64,000 bases of DNA, taken from contig NZ_JACIDS010000002.1 of the NCBI RefSeq assembly GCF_014196455.1, forward strand, positions 372,001 through 436,000, written 5' to 3'. Each line of letters opens with the position of its first letter. The first letter of the stretch is position 1. Both the position numbers and the translations under genes were made by a program. The notes beneath the pieces were generated by a model. It made no database searches. It was not told where the DNA came from and saw only the letters and a program-made list of their open reading frames with translations. This document shows positions 44,280 through 53,004 of the stretch, one piece after another. This DNA is from Kaistia hirudinis. GTDB lineage: Bacteria > Pseudomonadota > Alphaproteobacteria > Rhizobiales > Kaistiaceae.

Positions 44280-45551
44280 TCAGAGCGGGAAGTGGAGCAG
44301 GTCCGACAGCACGAGGCCTGCGGCGCCCAGAAGCGCCGCGCGATCCTCGGTATCGCCGGTATCGAAGCTGACCTCGCCGCCCGGACGGCTCGGGACCAGG
44401 CGGCGCACATGCGCGGCGATCGCGTCGACCATGCGCTTGCCCCCGCCGACGACGTCGCCATGCAGGATGAAGAAGTTCGGCGCGACGGTCTGTTGCAGAT
44501 TGGCGATGCCGACCGCGACGTTGCGAGCATAGGTGTCGAGCAGCTCGGCCGCGCCGGGGCGTCCGGCTTCGGCGAGCGCGACGAGGCGGCGCGAATCGAT
44601 CGCGCCGGGCTCCGGCAATCCGGCCGCGGCCGCGCGGCGGCGCAGCCAGCCGAGCGTCGCGATCGTCTCCCAGCAGCCGCGCCGGCCGCAATAGCACACG
44701 TCGCCATCGACCTGGACGAAGGTGTGGCCGAGTTCGCCGCCCGCGCCCGAGACCCCGCGATAGAGATGCCCGTCGAGATGGAGCGCGCCGCCGAGCACCT
44801 CGCCGGTATAGACGACAGCGAAGTTGCGCATGCCGCGACCCTTGCCGAACCAGCGGTCGCCCACCAGCAGCGCGCGGGGGTGATGGTCGATCTGCACCGG
44901 CAGGCCGAAGCGGCCCGCCAGGATCTCGCCGATCGGATAGCCGGCGAGGACGGGTGCGAGATTGACGGCGATGATGTTGCGCCGGTTGGTATCGACCATG
45001 CCGCCGACCGCGACGCCGAGGCCGAGCGGGCGGCGCCGCGCCGAGGCGAGGGTGCGCGCGACGCAGGCGGTCAGCCGCTCGGTGATCTCCGCCGGGCCGG
45101 AAGGATGGGCGGGCAGCGGCTCGCGATGTTCGGCGTCGATCTTGCCCTCGAGGCTCACCAGGCAGGAGCGAACCTCTTCCGGCATCAGCAATATGCCGCA
45201 GATCGGCCGGGCCTGCGGCGAGAACCAGAGCGGGCGGGCCGGCTTGCCGCCGACTTCGCCGGCCGGCACCGGTTCGCCTTCCACCAGGAACTGCTGATCG
45301 AGCAGCGGCTGCACGATGCCCGAGATGGTCGTGCGGTTGACGCCGGCGAGGCGCGCGAGTTCCGCCCGGCTCGATGGCCCGCGATCGAACAGCGCCTGCA
45401 CGACGCGACCGCGATTGGTCGATCCGACGAGCGAGGAGGAGAGCAGGGACGGGCGCTCGCGCACCGCGCCGTAATCTTCGGCCGGCAGCGGGTTCTGGCG
45501 GTCCGCGTCGAACATGCGCTCCGCAGTCGGGTCGTCCTCACGCTTGGCCAT
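44280..45551 (-). CDS. ROK-family transcriptional repressor (NagC/XylR type)
   Basis: 423 aa. The N-terminal winged helix is at about 45-92 (STNRGRVVQALFDRGPSSRAELARLAGVNRTTISG), followed by a ROK domain. ExGH-like GAGGELGH and the zinc motif CYCGRRGC (286-293) are present. The END-like segment of ROK kinases is replaced by IDHHPR (221-226), so sugar kinase activity is unlikely and a pure regulator fits. ATG 45551 has AGGAC upstream. It lies between the DMFase-like genes and the divergent ABC operon and probably controls both. Confidence 0.88.
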   Translation of the reverse strand: MAKREDDPTAERMFDADRQNPLPAEDYGAVRERPSLLSSSLVGSTNRGRVVQALFDRGPSSRAELARLAGVNRTTISGIVQPLLDQQFLVEGEPVPAGEVGGKPARPLWFSPQARPICGILLMPEEVRSCLVSLEGKIDAEHREPLPAHPSGPAEITERLTACVARTLASARRRPLGLGVAVGGMVDTNRRNIIAVNLAPVLAGYPIGEILAGRFGLPVQIDHHPRALLVGDRWFGKGRGMRNFAVVYTGEVLGGALHLDGHLYRGVSGAGGELGHTFVQVDGDVCYCGRRGCWETIATLGWLRRRAAAAGLPEPGAIDSRRLVALAEAGRPGAAELLDTYARNVAVGIANLQQTVAPNFFILHGDVVGGGKRMVDAIAAHVRRLVPSRPGGEVSFDTGDTEDRAALLGAAGLVLSDLLHFPL

Positions 45552-45670
45552 GGCGTCCTGTTCCGGGCATTGCGACCAGCACATATCCTCCGCCGCGTAT
45601 TCCGCCAAGAATTCGCCTCAAAGTATTCGCTGGCCGGAGCGGCTGGACCGGCCGGATGCGGTGCTCGGTA

Positions 45671-45743
45671 TTTGTTCGAGTCTCGATCCTGTTACTAGCG
45701 CATCCGGGCGCGGTTGACGATCCAGAATGTTTGTGCGAGCCTC
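45671..45743. promoter_or_regulatory. duplicated 14-bp motif, candidate ROK operators
   Basis: TTTGTTCGAGTCTC (45671-45684) and TTTGTGCGAGCCTC (45730-45743) are 12/14 identical direct repeats 59 bp apart. The second overlaps a possible promoter and the inverted repeat at 45727-45749. They are candidate binding sites for the adjacent ROK repressor. Confidence 0.5.
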
Positions 45744-45749
45744 AAACAT
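45727..45749. promoter_or_regulatory. inverted repeat upstream of carbohydrate ABC operon
   Basis: ATGTTTG (45727-45733), 9-bp centre, CAAACAT (45743-45749): perfect 7-bp arms. It overlaps the right-hand copy of the duplicated motif. Confidence 0.5.
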
Positions 45750-45869
45750 ACAGGGAAATCCGAAGGCCTGAGGGGCGTGCGAGGAGGGCGCGGCCACAGG
45801 ACGGATCAGAAGATGCCGTGACGAAAAGTTGCGGAAAAACAGCACCTTACACATGAGGAGAGTTCCAGA

Positions 45870-47315
45870 ATGTCGAGCTTCTCGAATTTCCGTCCGACCC
45901 GCCGCGGGCTCATGAAGGGCGGCACCGCGCTGGCCGGCGCCGCTGCGCTCGGCGGCCTGCCGGGCCGGGCTTCCGCGCAGTCTAAGACGCTGCGCGTCCT
46001 GCTCGCCGGCGACCCCTTCTACTATGCGATCGAAGGTCTCAAGGACCAGTTCGAGCAGGAGAGCGGGATCAAGATCGAGCTCGAGGCGATCTCGCTCGAG
46101 GCGCTGCAGGCGCGTCTGACCTCGTCCTTCGTCTCGAACGAGCCCGATGCCGACGTCATTTCGGTCGACCAGATGTGGCTCGGCCAGTATCTCGAGAGCA
46201 AGTGGATCCTTCCGCTCGACCCCTTCATCAAGAAGGACAAGGACACCGATATCGAGGACTACGTCCCCGAGATCCTCTATTCGATGAATACGTGGCGCGG
46301 CCAGGTCGGCACGCTGCCGGTCGCGTCCTATGCGCAGATGGTCTTCTATCGCAAGGACCTGATGGACGCGAAGGGGATCAAGATCCCCGAGGACGGCAGC
46401 TGGACCTGGGAAGAATATACCGACATCATCAAGCAGGTTAACGGCGCCGATTTCGACAGCAAGAAGATCGTCGGCACCGTCGTCGCCGGCCAGCAGCCCG
46501 CGCCGATCGTCCACATGTACACCCAGCTGCAGGCCAGCAAGGGCGCGCGCTGGTTCAAGGACTTCCCGGCCGCTCCGAAGTGGGACTTCGAGCCCACGAT
46601 CGACAGCCCGGAAAACCTCGGTGCGCTCAAGGCCTTCGTCGAGCTCTACAAGCTCGCCCCGCCGGAATCGATCGGCTACAACTGGTTCGACGCCGGCATG
46701 CGCTTCGCCAAGGGCGATATCGGCATGTTCTACTGGTGGACGGCCTATTCGTACCTTTGCAAGAAGGACGGCTACATGTCCGGCAAGGACTCGGTCGTCG
46801 CGAATGTGATGGGTATCGTCCCGCTGCCGAAGCAGCCGGGCAAGGACCAAGTCGTCTCGCTCGGCGGCCACAGCCTCGGCATCGCCGGCAACACGCAGAA
46901 GGCCGACGAGTCCTGGCAGTTCATCAAGTGGGCGACCTCGGCCAAGACGCAGAAGGCCATGGGCCTCTTCAACAAGTTCGGCTACCAGTTCTCCGACTTC
47001 GCGCGCAAGTCGCTCTATGCTGATGCCGATCTGCTGAAGATCTACCCGTATCTCCCGGGCCAGCTCGTGGCGCTTCAGGCCGGCAACGGCAAGATCGTCC
47101 GTCCGCCGGCGCCGGTCTACACGACGCTCGAAGGCATTTACGGCCTCAACCTCAACAACACGCTGTCCGGCGCGATGTCGCCGGAGGACTGCCTGAAGCA
47201 GACCTCCAGCTTCTTCACGAACATCCTCAAGGGGAACTTCCTCATCCCCTACAACCAGCCCTCGTTCGACGATACGCTGGACGCCACCAAGGCGCTCATC
47301 AAGTCGCTCGCCTGA
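45870..47315 (+). CDS. carbohydrate ABC transporter substrate-binding protein (family 1, TAT signal)
   Basis: 481-aa extracellular solute-binding protein family 1 (MalE/UgpB-like). The N-terminus has a twin-arginine signal, TRRGLMKGG, and cleavage near ASAQ. A mature-protein segment reads SVDQMWLGQYLESKWILPLDPFIKKD, typical of oligosaccharide, glycerol-phosphate or sugar-alcohol binders. It heads the operon binding protein-permease-permease-Gfo/Idh, which contains no ATPase. Ligand unknown. Confidence 0.92.
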   Translation: MSSFSNFRPTRRGLMKGGTALAGAAALGGLPGRASAQSKTLRVLLAGDPFYYAIEGLKDQFEQESGIKIELEAISLEALQARLTSSFVSNEPDADVISVDQMWLGQYLESKWILPLDPFIKKDKDTDIEDYVPEILYSMNTWRGQVGTLPVASYAQMVFYRKDLMDAKGIKIPEDGSWTWEEYTDIIKQVNGADFDSKKIVGTVVAGQQPAPIVHMYTQLQASKGARWFKDFPAAPKWDFEPTIDSPENLGALKAFVELYKLAPPESIGYNWFDAGMRFAKGDIGMFYWWTAYSYLCKKDGYMSGKDSVVANVMGIVPLPKQPGKDQVVSLGGHSLGIAGNTQKADESWQFIKWATSAKTQKAMGLFNKFGYQFSDFARKSLYADADLLKIYPYLPGQLVALQAGNGKIVRPPAPVYTTLEGIYGLNLNNTLSGAMSPEDCLKQTSSFFTNILKGNFLIPYNQPSFDDTLDATKALIKSLA

Positions 47316-47327
47316 GGCTGAGTTCGG

Positions 47328-47352
47328 CGGCGCGCGGGTCCTCCGCGCGCCG
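47328..47352 (+). terminator. intercistronic hairpin with T-run after binding-protein gene
   Basis: CGGCGCGCGG (47328-47337), 5-nt loop, CCGCGCGCCG (47343-47352), followed by TCCTTTT. It is the most terminator-like of the five hairpins in this window, yet lies inside an operon, so partial termination favouring the binding protein is likely. Confidence 0.8.
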
Positions 47353-47375
47353 TCCTTTTGTGAAAGAGGATGTCG

Positions 47376-48296
47376 ATGACGCTCGCTTCAGTCCCGGCGG
47401 CGCCGCGCAAGCGTGTGCGGCGGCACATGCCCGATTATGTTCCCTGGCTGCTGATCAGCCCTTCGGTCATCCTTCTTCTGGCTCTGATCGCCTTTCCGCT
47501 GCTCTTCGCGCTCAAGAACAGCTTCTATTTCTGGAATCTCCAGATGGGGCCGACGCCGCTCGGCTTCGTCGGCTTCGACAATTACAAGATGGCGCTGCAG
47601 GGCGGCTTCTTCCTGGGCGCGCTCTGGAACACGATCCTGCTGACGGTGGTCGGCACGGCGGTCGAATTCACGCTCGGGCTGATGATCGCGCTGCTGCTGG
47701 CGCGCCAGCTCAAGGGCATGAACGTCGCCCGCGCGCTGCTGATCATGCCCACGACGATCGCGCCGATCGTGGTCGGCTTCCTCTTCCGCTACATGTATGA
47801 CCCGGGCGGCGGTCTCATTCCTTGGCTGCTCACCTCGGTCGGCATCCCGATCCCGGCGCAGGGCCTGCTCGGATCGAGCACCACGGCGCTCTGGGCCGTG
47901 CTCTTCGCCGATGTCTGGCAGTGGACGCCCTTCTTCGCGATCGTGCTCTATGCGGGACTGCTGTCGATCCCGGACGACATTCTCGAGGCCGCGCGCCTCG
48001 ACCGCACGCCGCCGCTCGCGCTGCTGTGGCACATCAAGCTGCCGCTCATCAAGAAGACGGCGCTGATCGTGGTGATGCTGCGCTTCATGCAGCTCTTCAA
48101 CACCTTCGACCTGATCGTGGTGCTGACCAAGGGCGGCCCGGGATCGTCGACCCGAACGCTCGGCTACACGCTCTATCAAGCGGGCATGGTCGACTTCAAC
48201 ATAGGCCTTTCGAGCGCGATGACGTGGATGATGGTGATCATCGTCAACGCGATCATCGGCCTGTTCGTGTTCTTCGCGTTCCGGGACTGGGATTGA
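47376..48296 (+). CDS. carbohydrate ABC transporter permease (MalF/UgpA-like)
   Basis: 306-aa inner-membrane permease with six hydrophobic helices and the EAA loop EAARLDRTPPLALLWHIKLPLIKK. ATG 47376 is chosen over 47370 because GAGG (47366-47369) is then 6 nt away. It forms a heterodimer with the next gene's product. Confidence 0.92.
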   Translation: MTLASVPAAPRKRVRRHMPDYVPWLLISPSVILLLALIAFPLLFALKNSFYFWNLQMGPTPLGFVGFDNYKMALQGGFFLGALWNTILLTVVGTAVEFTLGLMIALLLARQLKGMNVARALLIMPTTIAPIVVGFLFRYMYDPGGGLIPWLLTSVGIPIPAQGLLGSSTTALWAVLFADVWQWTPFFAIVLYAGLLSIPDDILEAARLDRTPPLALLWHIKLPLIKKTALIVVMLRFMQLFNTFDLIVVLTKGGPGSSTRTLGYTLYQAGMVDFNIGLSSAMTWMMVIIVNAIIGLFVFFAFRDWD

Positions 48297-48300
48297 GCCG

Positions 48301-49134
48301 ATGGACCAAACCGAAAAGCTCCCCAGCAAGGTCTTCGCCTATGCGATGGTCGTCGTGCTGCTGCTCGTCTTCATCGGGCCGATCATCTGGTTCGTCCTGC
48401 TCGCCATCCGCCCGACGGCGACGGCCTTCTCCATGCCGCCGGTGCTGTTCTTCGAGCCGACCTGGGACGCGATCCGCTACACCTTCGTCGATCCCGGCAA
48501 CAACCGGCCGCAGCTCTTCAACAGCGTGATCGTCGCCGCCGGCGCGGTGCTGCTCAACCTGCCGTTCTCGTTTCCCGCGGCCTATGCGCTGTCGCGCTAC
48601 AAGATCCGCGGCCGCAAGAACATCATGCTCTGGTATCTCGGGCTCTTGATGGCCCCGCCCGTCGCCTTTCTCATTCCCTATTCGATCCTCGCGAGCTCGG
48701 TCGGGCTCAAGGGCACCTATTTCTCGATGATCCTGATCTGCCAGACGCTGACCATTCCCTTCTCGGTCTGGCTGATGCGCTCCTTCATCGACGAGGTGCC
48801 GGTCGAGATCGAGGAGGCAGCCCGCGTCGATGGCGCGAGCACGGCGGCGATCATGCTGCGCATCGTGCTGCCGCTGGTGCGCCCCGGCATCATCGTCACC
48901 TCGATGTTCGCCTTCGTCTTCTCCTGGAACAACGCCGCCTTCCCGCTGGTGCTCGCCAATCGCGGGACGACGACGCTGCCGATCGGCACGTTGCAATATT
49001 TCGGCACGGCCGGCGTGACCTGGGGCTTCATCGCCGTCGCGGCCGTCGCGGCGATGATCCCGCCCATGCTGATCTTTCTCGCCCTCGACCGCTATGTCGT
49101 GCGCGGGCTCACCTTCGGTTCAGTGAAAGGATGA
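48301..49134 (+). CDS. carbohydrate ABC transporter permease (MalG/UgpE-like)
   Basis: 277-aa permease with six helices and the EAA loop EEAARVDGASTAAIMLRIVLPLVRPG. It starts 4 bp after the first permease and ends at the start of the Gfo/Idh gene (ATGA at 49131-49134). The set needs a MalK/UgpC-type ATPase encoded elsewhere, because none of that type is in the window. Confidence 0.92.
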   Translation: MDQTEKLPSKVFAYAMVVVLLLVFIGPIIWFVLLAIRPTATAFSMPPVLFFEPTWDAIRYTFVDPGNNRPQLFNSVIVAAGAVLLNLPFSFPAAYALSRYKIRGRKNIMLWYLGLLMAPPVAFLIPYSILASSVGLKGTYFSMILICQTLTIPFSVWLMRSFIDEVPVEIEEAARVDGASTAAIMLRIVLPLVRPGIIVTSMFAFVFSWNNAAFPLVLANRGTTTLPIGTLQYFGTAGVTWGFIAVAAVAAMIPPMLIFLALDRYVVRGLTFGSVKG

Positions 49135-49139
49135 CTGCA

Positions 49140-50198
49140 ATGTCCCAAACGCGTGCTCCGGGCCGGAAGACCCGCTTCGGTGTCGTCGGCGCGGGCCTCT
49201 GGGGCTCGTTCCATTGCCAGACGCTCAACGCCATCGAGGCGTCCGAGCTCTATGCAGTCTGCGACCTCAACCCCGAGCGCGCCGCGGAGATGCAGCGCCA
49301 GTTCGGCGCCACCAAGGTCTATACGGACTATCGCGACTTGCTCGCCAATCCGGATGTCGAGGCCGTCACCGTCGCGACCCCCGATTTCGCCCATGGCGAC
49401 ATCGTTCTCGCCGCCATCAAGGCCGGCAAGCACGTGATGAGCGAGAAGCCGCTCGCCACGACGCTGGCCGAGGTCGAGGCGATCGCGAGCGCGGCCGCCG
49501 TCTCCGGCACCAAGACCATGGTCGATTTCCACAACCGCGTCAGCCCGCCCATCGTGGCGGTCAAGCAGGCCGTGGCCGCAGGCGAGATCGGCGTGCCGCT
49601 GCATGCCTCGGCGCGCCTGTCCAACACGCAGTTCGTGCCGTTCGAGCTGCTGTCCTGGGCCGCCAAGTCGTCGGCGCTGTGGTTCCTCGGCAGCCATGCG
49701 CTCGATGCGCTGCGCTTCATCATGGGCGCGGAAGTGAAGCGCGTCCAAGCGATGGCTCGTCACGGCCATCTCGCCGGCAAGGGCGTGGACACCGCCGACG
49801 TGCACATGGCGCTGCTCGAATTCGACAATGGCTGCGTCGCGACGCTCCAGAACAGCTGGGTACTCCCGCTCGACCTGCCGAGCATCGTCGATTTCCGCAT
49901 CGACATCGTCGGCGAGAAGGGCGCGGTCGAGACCTATCCGACCATGAACGACGTGGTGAAGAAGTATACCGGCAACGGCCTTCGCGGGGCCGACGTCATC
50001 GGCATCACGCCGACGGCCGGCGGGCGAATCGGCGGCTTCGTCACCGAGGCGATCGCCCGCTTCGTCGATGCCGTGGTGCTGGATGCCCCGGTGCTCGCCG
50101 ATGCGCGCGACGGCCTCCAGGTCACCCGCGTTCTCGTCGCGATCGAGGAATCGGCCAGGACCGGCAAGACCATCACGCTCGCCGACGGCGTCGCGTAG
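49140..50198 (+). CDS. Gfo/Idh/MocA-family oxidoreductase
   Basis: 352-aa NAD(P)-dependent dehydrogenase. FGVVGAGLWGSFHCQ is at the N-terminus, and SEKPLATT and LGSHALDALRFIMG follow. Two starts are possible: ATG 49131 overlapping the permease stop, or ATG 49140 with AAAGGA 8 nt upstream, which I prefer. It is the last gene of the carbohydrate ABC operon and likely oxidises the imported sugar or polyol. Confidence 0.88.
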   Translation: MSQTRAPGRKTRFGVVGAGLWGSFHCQTLNAIEASELYAVCDLNPERAAEMQRQFGATKVYTDYRDLLANPDVEAVTVATPDFAHGDIVLAAIKAGKHVMSEKPLATTLAEVEAIASAAAVSGTKTMVDFHNRVSPPIVAVKQAVAAGEIGVPLHASARLSNTQFVPFELLSWAAKSSALWFLGSHALDALRFIMGAEVKRVQAMARHGHLAGKGVDTADVHMALLEFDNGCVATLQNSWVLPLDLPSIVDFRIDIVGEKGAVETYPTMNDVVKKYTGNGLRGADVIGITPTAGGRIGGFVTEAIARFVDAVVLDAPVLADARDGLQVTRVLVAIEESARTGKTITLADGVA

Positions 50199-50199
50199 A

Positions 50200-50243
50200 G
50201 CGTTTTCGAGCGAAGTGGATACCGGTTCGCGTCAAGAAAACGC
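50200..50243. repeat. dispersed palindromic repeat
   Basis: GCGTTTTC (50200-50207) and GAAAACGC (50236-50243) flank a segment containing AGTGGATACCGGTTCGC. The pattern (GTTTTC arm, AGTGG, ACCGGTT core, mirrored arm) is the small interspersed repeat common after rhizobial genes. It directly follows the Gfo/Idh stop; the rest of 50199-50409 shows nothing else. Confidence 0.6.
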
Positions 50244-50409
50244 GACCGACAAGAGAACGAGACGTTCCGCGCTTCAAGGAAGCGCCGAACGTCTCTGACG
50301 CGCTCCGGTTCGCCGCACCGGATGTTTCTCCTCCATCGCAGCGGCGAACCCCTTGGCCGCGCGTCCCTGCTTCCCCTCCCGGGCAGGCGCGCGGCCAATT
50401 TATGTCATC

Positions 50410-51432
50410 TCAGGTCTGCGGTGCGCCCGATGTCAGCCTCGCGACCATCAGGGCGCCGAGGATGATGGTGCCGTAGATCGCCTGGATCCAGAACGAGGGC
50501 ACCTGCGCGAGCGTCAGCAGGTTCTGCACCACGCCGAGCAGCAGCACGCCGGTCAATGCGCCGAACATGGTTCCCTTGCCGCCGTCGAGCGAGATGCCGC
50601 CGATCACCGCCGCGGCGAAGACCGTGAAGATCATGCCGTTGCCCTGGTTGGCGCTGATCGCGCCGACATAGCCGGTGATGAACAGCCCGCCGACCGCCGC
50701 CAGCACGCCGCCGAGAATATAGACGCCCCAGATGACGCGCTCGACCCTGATGCCGGCGGCGCGCGCCGCTTCCGGATTGCCGCCGATCGCATAGAGCGCA
50801 CGGCCGAGCCGGTGGTATTTGAGCACAATTCCGGCAATCAGGAAGGCGAGGGCGGCCAGCCAGACGGCGAGCGGAATGCCGAGGAAGGTCACGATCATCA
50901 GGGCGTAGAAGGCGTCGGGCAGGTCGAACAGCGTCCGCCCCTTGGTCGCGCCGACCAGCATGCCGCGCAGGATGATCAGCATGGCGAGCGTGACGATGAA
51001 GGCGTTCAGCTGCAGGCGGACGATCAGGAAGCCGTTGATGAAGCCGATGATCGCGCCGATCGCGAGCACGACGAGGAGGCCGACGATAGTCGGCAGTTCC
51101 AGGCCGAAGCCGTTGCTCGCGACAGGCAGCACGATCAGCGCGCCGATCGCCGGGGCGAAACCGGCGGTCGATTCAAGCGACAAATCGAACTTGCCGGTGA
51201 TGATGATCAGCGACTCCGCCAGCACGACCATGGCGAGCGCCGCGCAGGAGGTCAGGATCGTCGTGATGTTCGCCTGCGTCAGGAAGGCGGGGCTCACCAG
51301 AGCGCCGACGACGATGAGGACGATCAGGGCCGGCAGCAGGGCGAGGTCGCGGATGCGCCCCGCCATGGCGACGGCCGAACGGTTGCGGATCGCGGGGGAT
51401 GCCGGGCTGGCGGTGGAAGGTGTGGTGCTCAT
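50410..51432 (-). CDS. sugar ABC transporter permease (RbsC-like)
   Basis: 340-aa BPD_transp_2 permease with about ten helices. The family block TGKFDLSLESTAGFAPAIGA replaces the usual DLSVGS, and AAAVIGGISLDGGKGTMFGALTGVLLLG follows. Coupled to the ATPase stop by ATGA (51429-51432). With 51429-52946 and 53005-54033 it makes a ribose-type importer placed next to a sugar-acid catabolic set. Confidence 0.92.
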   Translation of the reverse strand: MSTTPSTASPASPAIRNRSAVAMAGRIRDLALLPALIVLIVVGALVSPAFLTQANITTILTSCAALAMVVLAESLIIITGKFDLSLESTAGFAPAIGALIVLPVASNGFGLELPTIVGLLVVLAIGAIIGFINGFLIVRLQLNAFIVTLAMLIILRGMLVGATKGRTLFDLPDAFYALMIVTFLGIPLAVWLAALAFLIAGIVLKYHRLGRALYAIGGNPEAARAAGIRVERVIWGVYILGGVLAAVGGLFITGYVGAISANQGNGMIFTVFAAAVIGGISLDGGKGTMFGALTGVLLLGVVQNLLTLAQVPSFWIQAIYGTIILGALMVARLTSGAPQT

Positions 51433-52946
51433 TGGGCCTCTATTCCTTCTATGGAGGCGACGAGCGCGTTGTCCGTCCAGCCCGCCTTGTGTTCCGCGAC
51501 GATCGATCCGTGGCGCATCACCAGCACCCGGTCGCAGGTTCGAAGGTCCTCGACCTCGCTGGAGACGACGAGGATCGCCTTGCCCTCCTGGCGCATGCGC
51601 TCGACGACACCGAGCAGCGCCTCCTTCGATTTCACGTCCACGCCCGCCGTCGGGTCCATCAGCACCAGCACGGACGGGGCGTTGGCGAGCGCGCGGCCCA
51701 TGACCACCTTCTGCTGATTGCCACCGGAAAGGCCCGAGACGAGCTGGTCCGGCCCCTGCGTCACGACCCCGAGCGAGCGGATCGCCTCATGCGCGAGGGT
51801 CGAGCGTTTGGCCGGCGGGATGAAGCCGAACGGCCCGAGCTTGTGGCTCACGGTCATCATCGTGTTGTCGGCGATCGGCATGGAGAGCACGAGGCCCTCC
51901 TTGTGGCGGCTCTTCGGCACGCAGCCGACCCCGAGCGCCAGTGCCGCCGGCACATCGCCGGAGGGCAGCGGCTTGTCGCCGATGCGGACCGCGCCGGCGC
52001 TGAAGCGCCCCAATCCGGCAATGGCTTCCGCGACGCCGACGCGCCCGCTCGATGTCGAGCCGGAGAGGCCGACCACCTCGCCGCGACGAATGGTGAAGGA
52101 AACATCGGCGAAGTCGTCGCCGGCAAGCTTCTCGACCGTGAGCGCGACGGGCGCATTCTCGTCGCGCACGCGGCCGGCCGCATCGGCGACGCCGAGATGC
52201 ACATTCTCGCCCGTCATCGCCTCGATCAGCCGGTCCTTCGGCAGGTCCGCCACCGGCGCCGTCACGATGTGGCGGGCATCGCGCAGCACGGTCACCGTCT
52301 GGCAGATCTCATAGACCTCCTGCAGATGGTGCGAGATGAACAGGAAGGTGACGCCGGCGGCCTGGAGCTCGCGGATGCGCACGAACAGCCGCTTGATCTC
52401 CTCGCCATCCAGCTGCGCCGTCGGTTCGTCCAGGATGATGAAGCGGGCGCCATAGGAGAGGGCGCGGGCGATCTCGACCAGCTGCCGCGCCTCGACGCGG
52501 AGGTCTCCGGCGCGCATGTCCTCCGGCACGGCGACATTCCAGCGGTCGAGCAGCTCGCGCGCCTTCCGGCGCAGCGTCGACCACGAGATGAAGCCGCGCT
52601 CGGTCGGCTGGCGGTTGATGAACAGGTTCTCCGCGACGGTCAGGTCGGGGATGATGGTCGAATGCTGGTAGACGCAGGCAACGCGCTGGCGCCAGCCCTC
52701 GCGGTCCGAAATCAGCGGCGCCGGCTCGCCCGAGAAGCGCACCTCGCCGGTATCGGACGCCCGCAGGCCCGTCAGGATGCCGACCAGCGTCGACTTGCCG
52801 GCGCCGTTGCGGCCGACCAGGGCATGGGACTCGCCCGGCAGCACGGTGAGCCGCGCATCGGCGAGGGCGATCGTTGGGCCGTAGCGCTTCGAGATGCCGA
52901 TCGCCTCAACGATCGGCGGCGCGGCCCCGGATGGGAGCTCGGTCAT
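51429..52946 (-). CDS. sugar ABC transporter ATP-binding protein (RbsA/MglA-like, two domains)
   Basis: 505-aa tandem ATPase. Domain 1 has GRNGAGKST, an unusually divergent signature region (RVEARQLVEIARAL) and FIILDEPTAQL. Domain 2 has a degenerate Walker A (GSTSSGRVG) and signature LSGGNQQKVVMGRAL with LVLMDPTAGVD, where the catalytic Glu of Walker B is replaced by Pro (MDP), as is usual for this class. Unlike the FrcA-type ATPases elsewhere in this window it is full-length RbsA type. Confidence 0.92.
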   Translation of the reverse strand: MTELPSGAAPPIVEAIGISKRYGPTIALADARLTVLPGESHALVGRNGAGKSTLVGILTGLRASDTGEVRFSGEPAPLISDREGWRQRVACVYQHSTIIPDLTVAENLFINRQPTERGFISWSTLRRKARELLDRWNVAVPEDMRAGDLRVEARQLVEIARALSYGARFIILDEPTAQLDGEEIKRLFVRIRELQAAGVTFLFISHHLQEVYEICQTVTVLRDARHIVTAPVADLPKDRLIEAMTGENVHLGVADAAGRVRDENAPVALTVEKLAGDDFADVSFTIRRGEVVGLSGSTSSGRVGVAEAIAGLGRFSAGAVRIGDKPLPSGDVPAALALGVGCVPKSRHKEGLVLSMPIADNTMMTVSHKLGPFGFIPPAKRSTLAHEAIRSLGVVTQGPDQLVSGLSGGNQQKVVMGRALANAPSVLVLMDPTAGVDVKSKEALLGVVERMRQEGKAILVVSSEVEDLRTCDRVLVMRHGSIVAEHKAGWTDNALVASIEGIEAQ

Positions 52947-52973
52947 GAGGTGGTGCCCGCGAAGGAGAAGGAA

Positions 52974-52999
52974 GCGCGCCCCGCCTGCGCGGGGCGCGC
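52974..52999 (-). other. intercistronic hairpin after binding-protein gene
   Basis: GCGCGCCCCGC (52974-52984), 4-nt loop, GCGGGGCGCGC (52989-52999): perfect 11-bp arms between the binding-protein stop and the ATPase start. Confidence 0.82.
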
Positions 53000-53004
53000 G
53001 ACGA

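Larger units (their letters stand above)
45552..45869. other. 318-bp divergent control region between ROK and ABC operon
   Basis: No gene is visible. It holds a duplicated TTTGTKCGAGYCTC motif and an ATGTTTG-N9-CAAACAT inverted repeat, both listed separately. A TTGACG -35-like hexamer is at 45714-45719, with a weak GAGCCT 17 bp on. Ribosome site GAGGAG (45855-45860) precedes ATG 45870. Confidence 0.6.
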
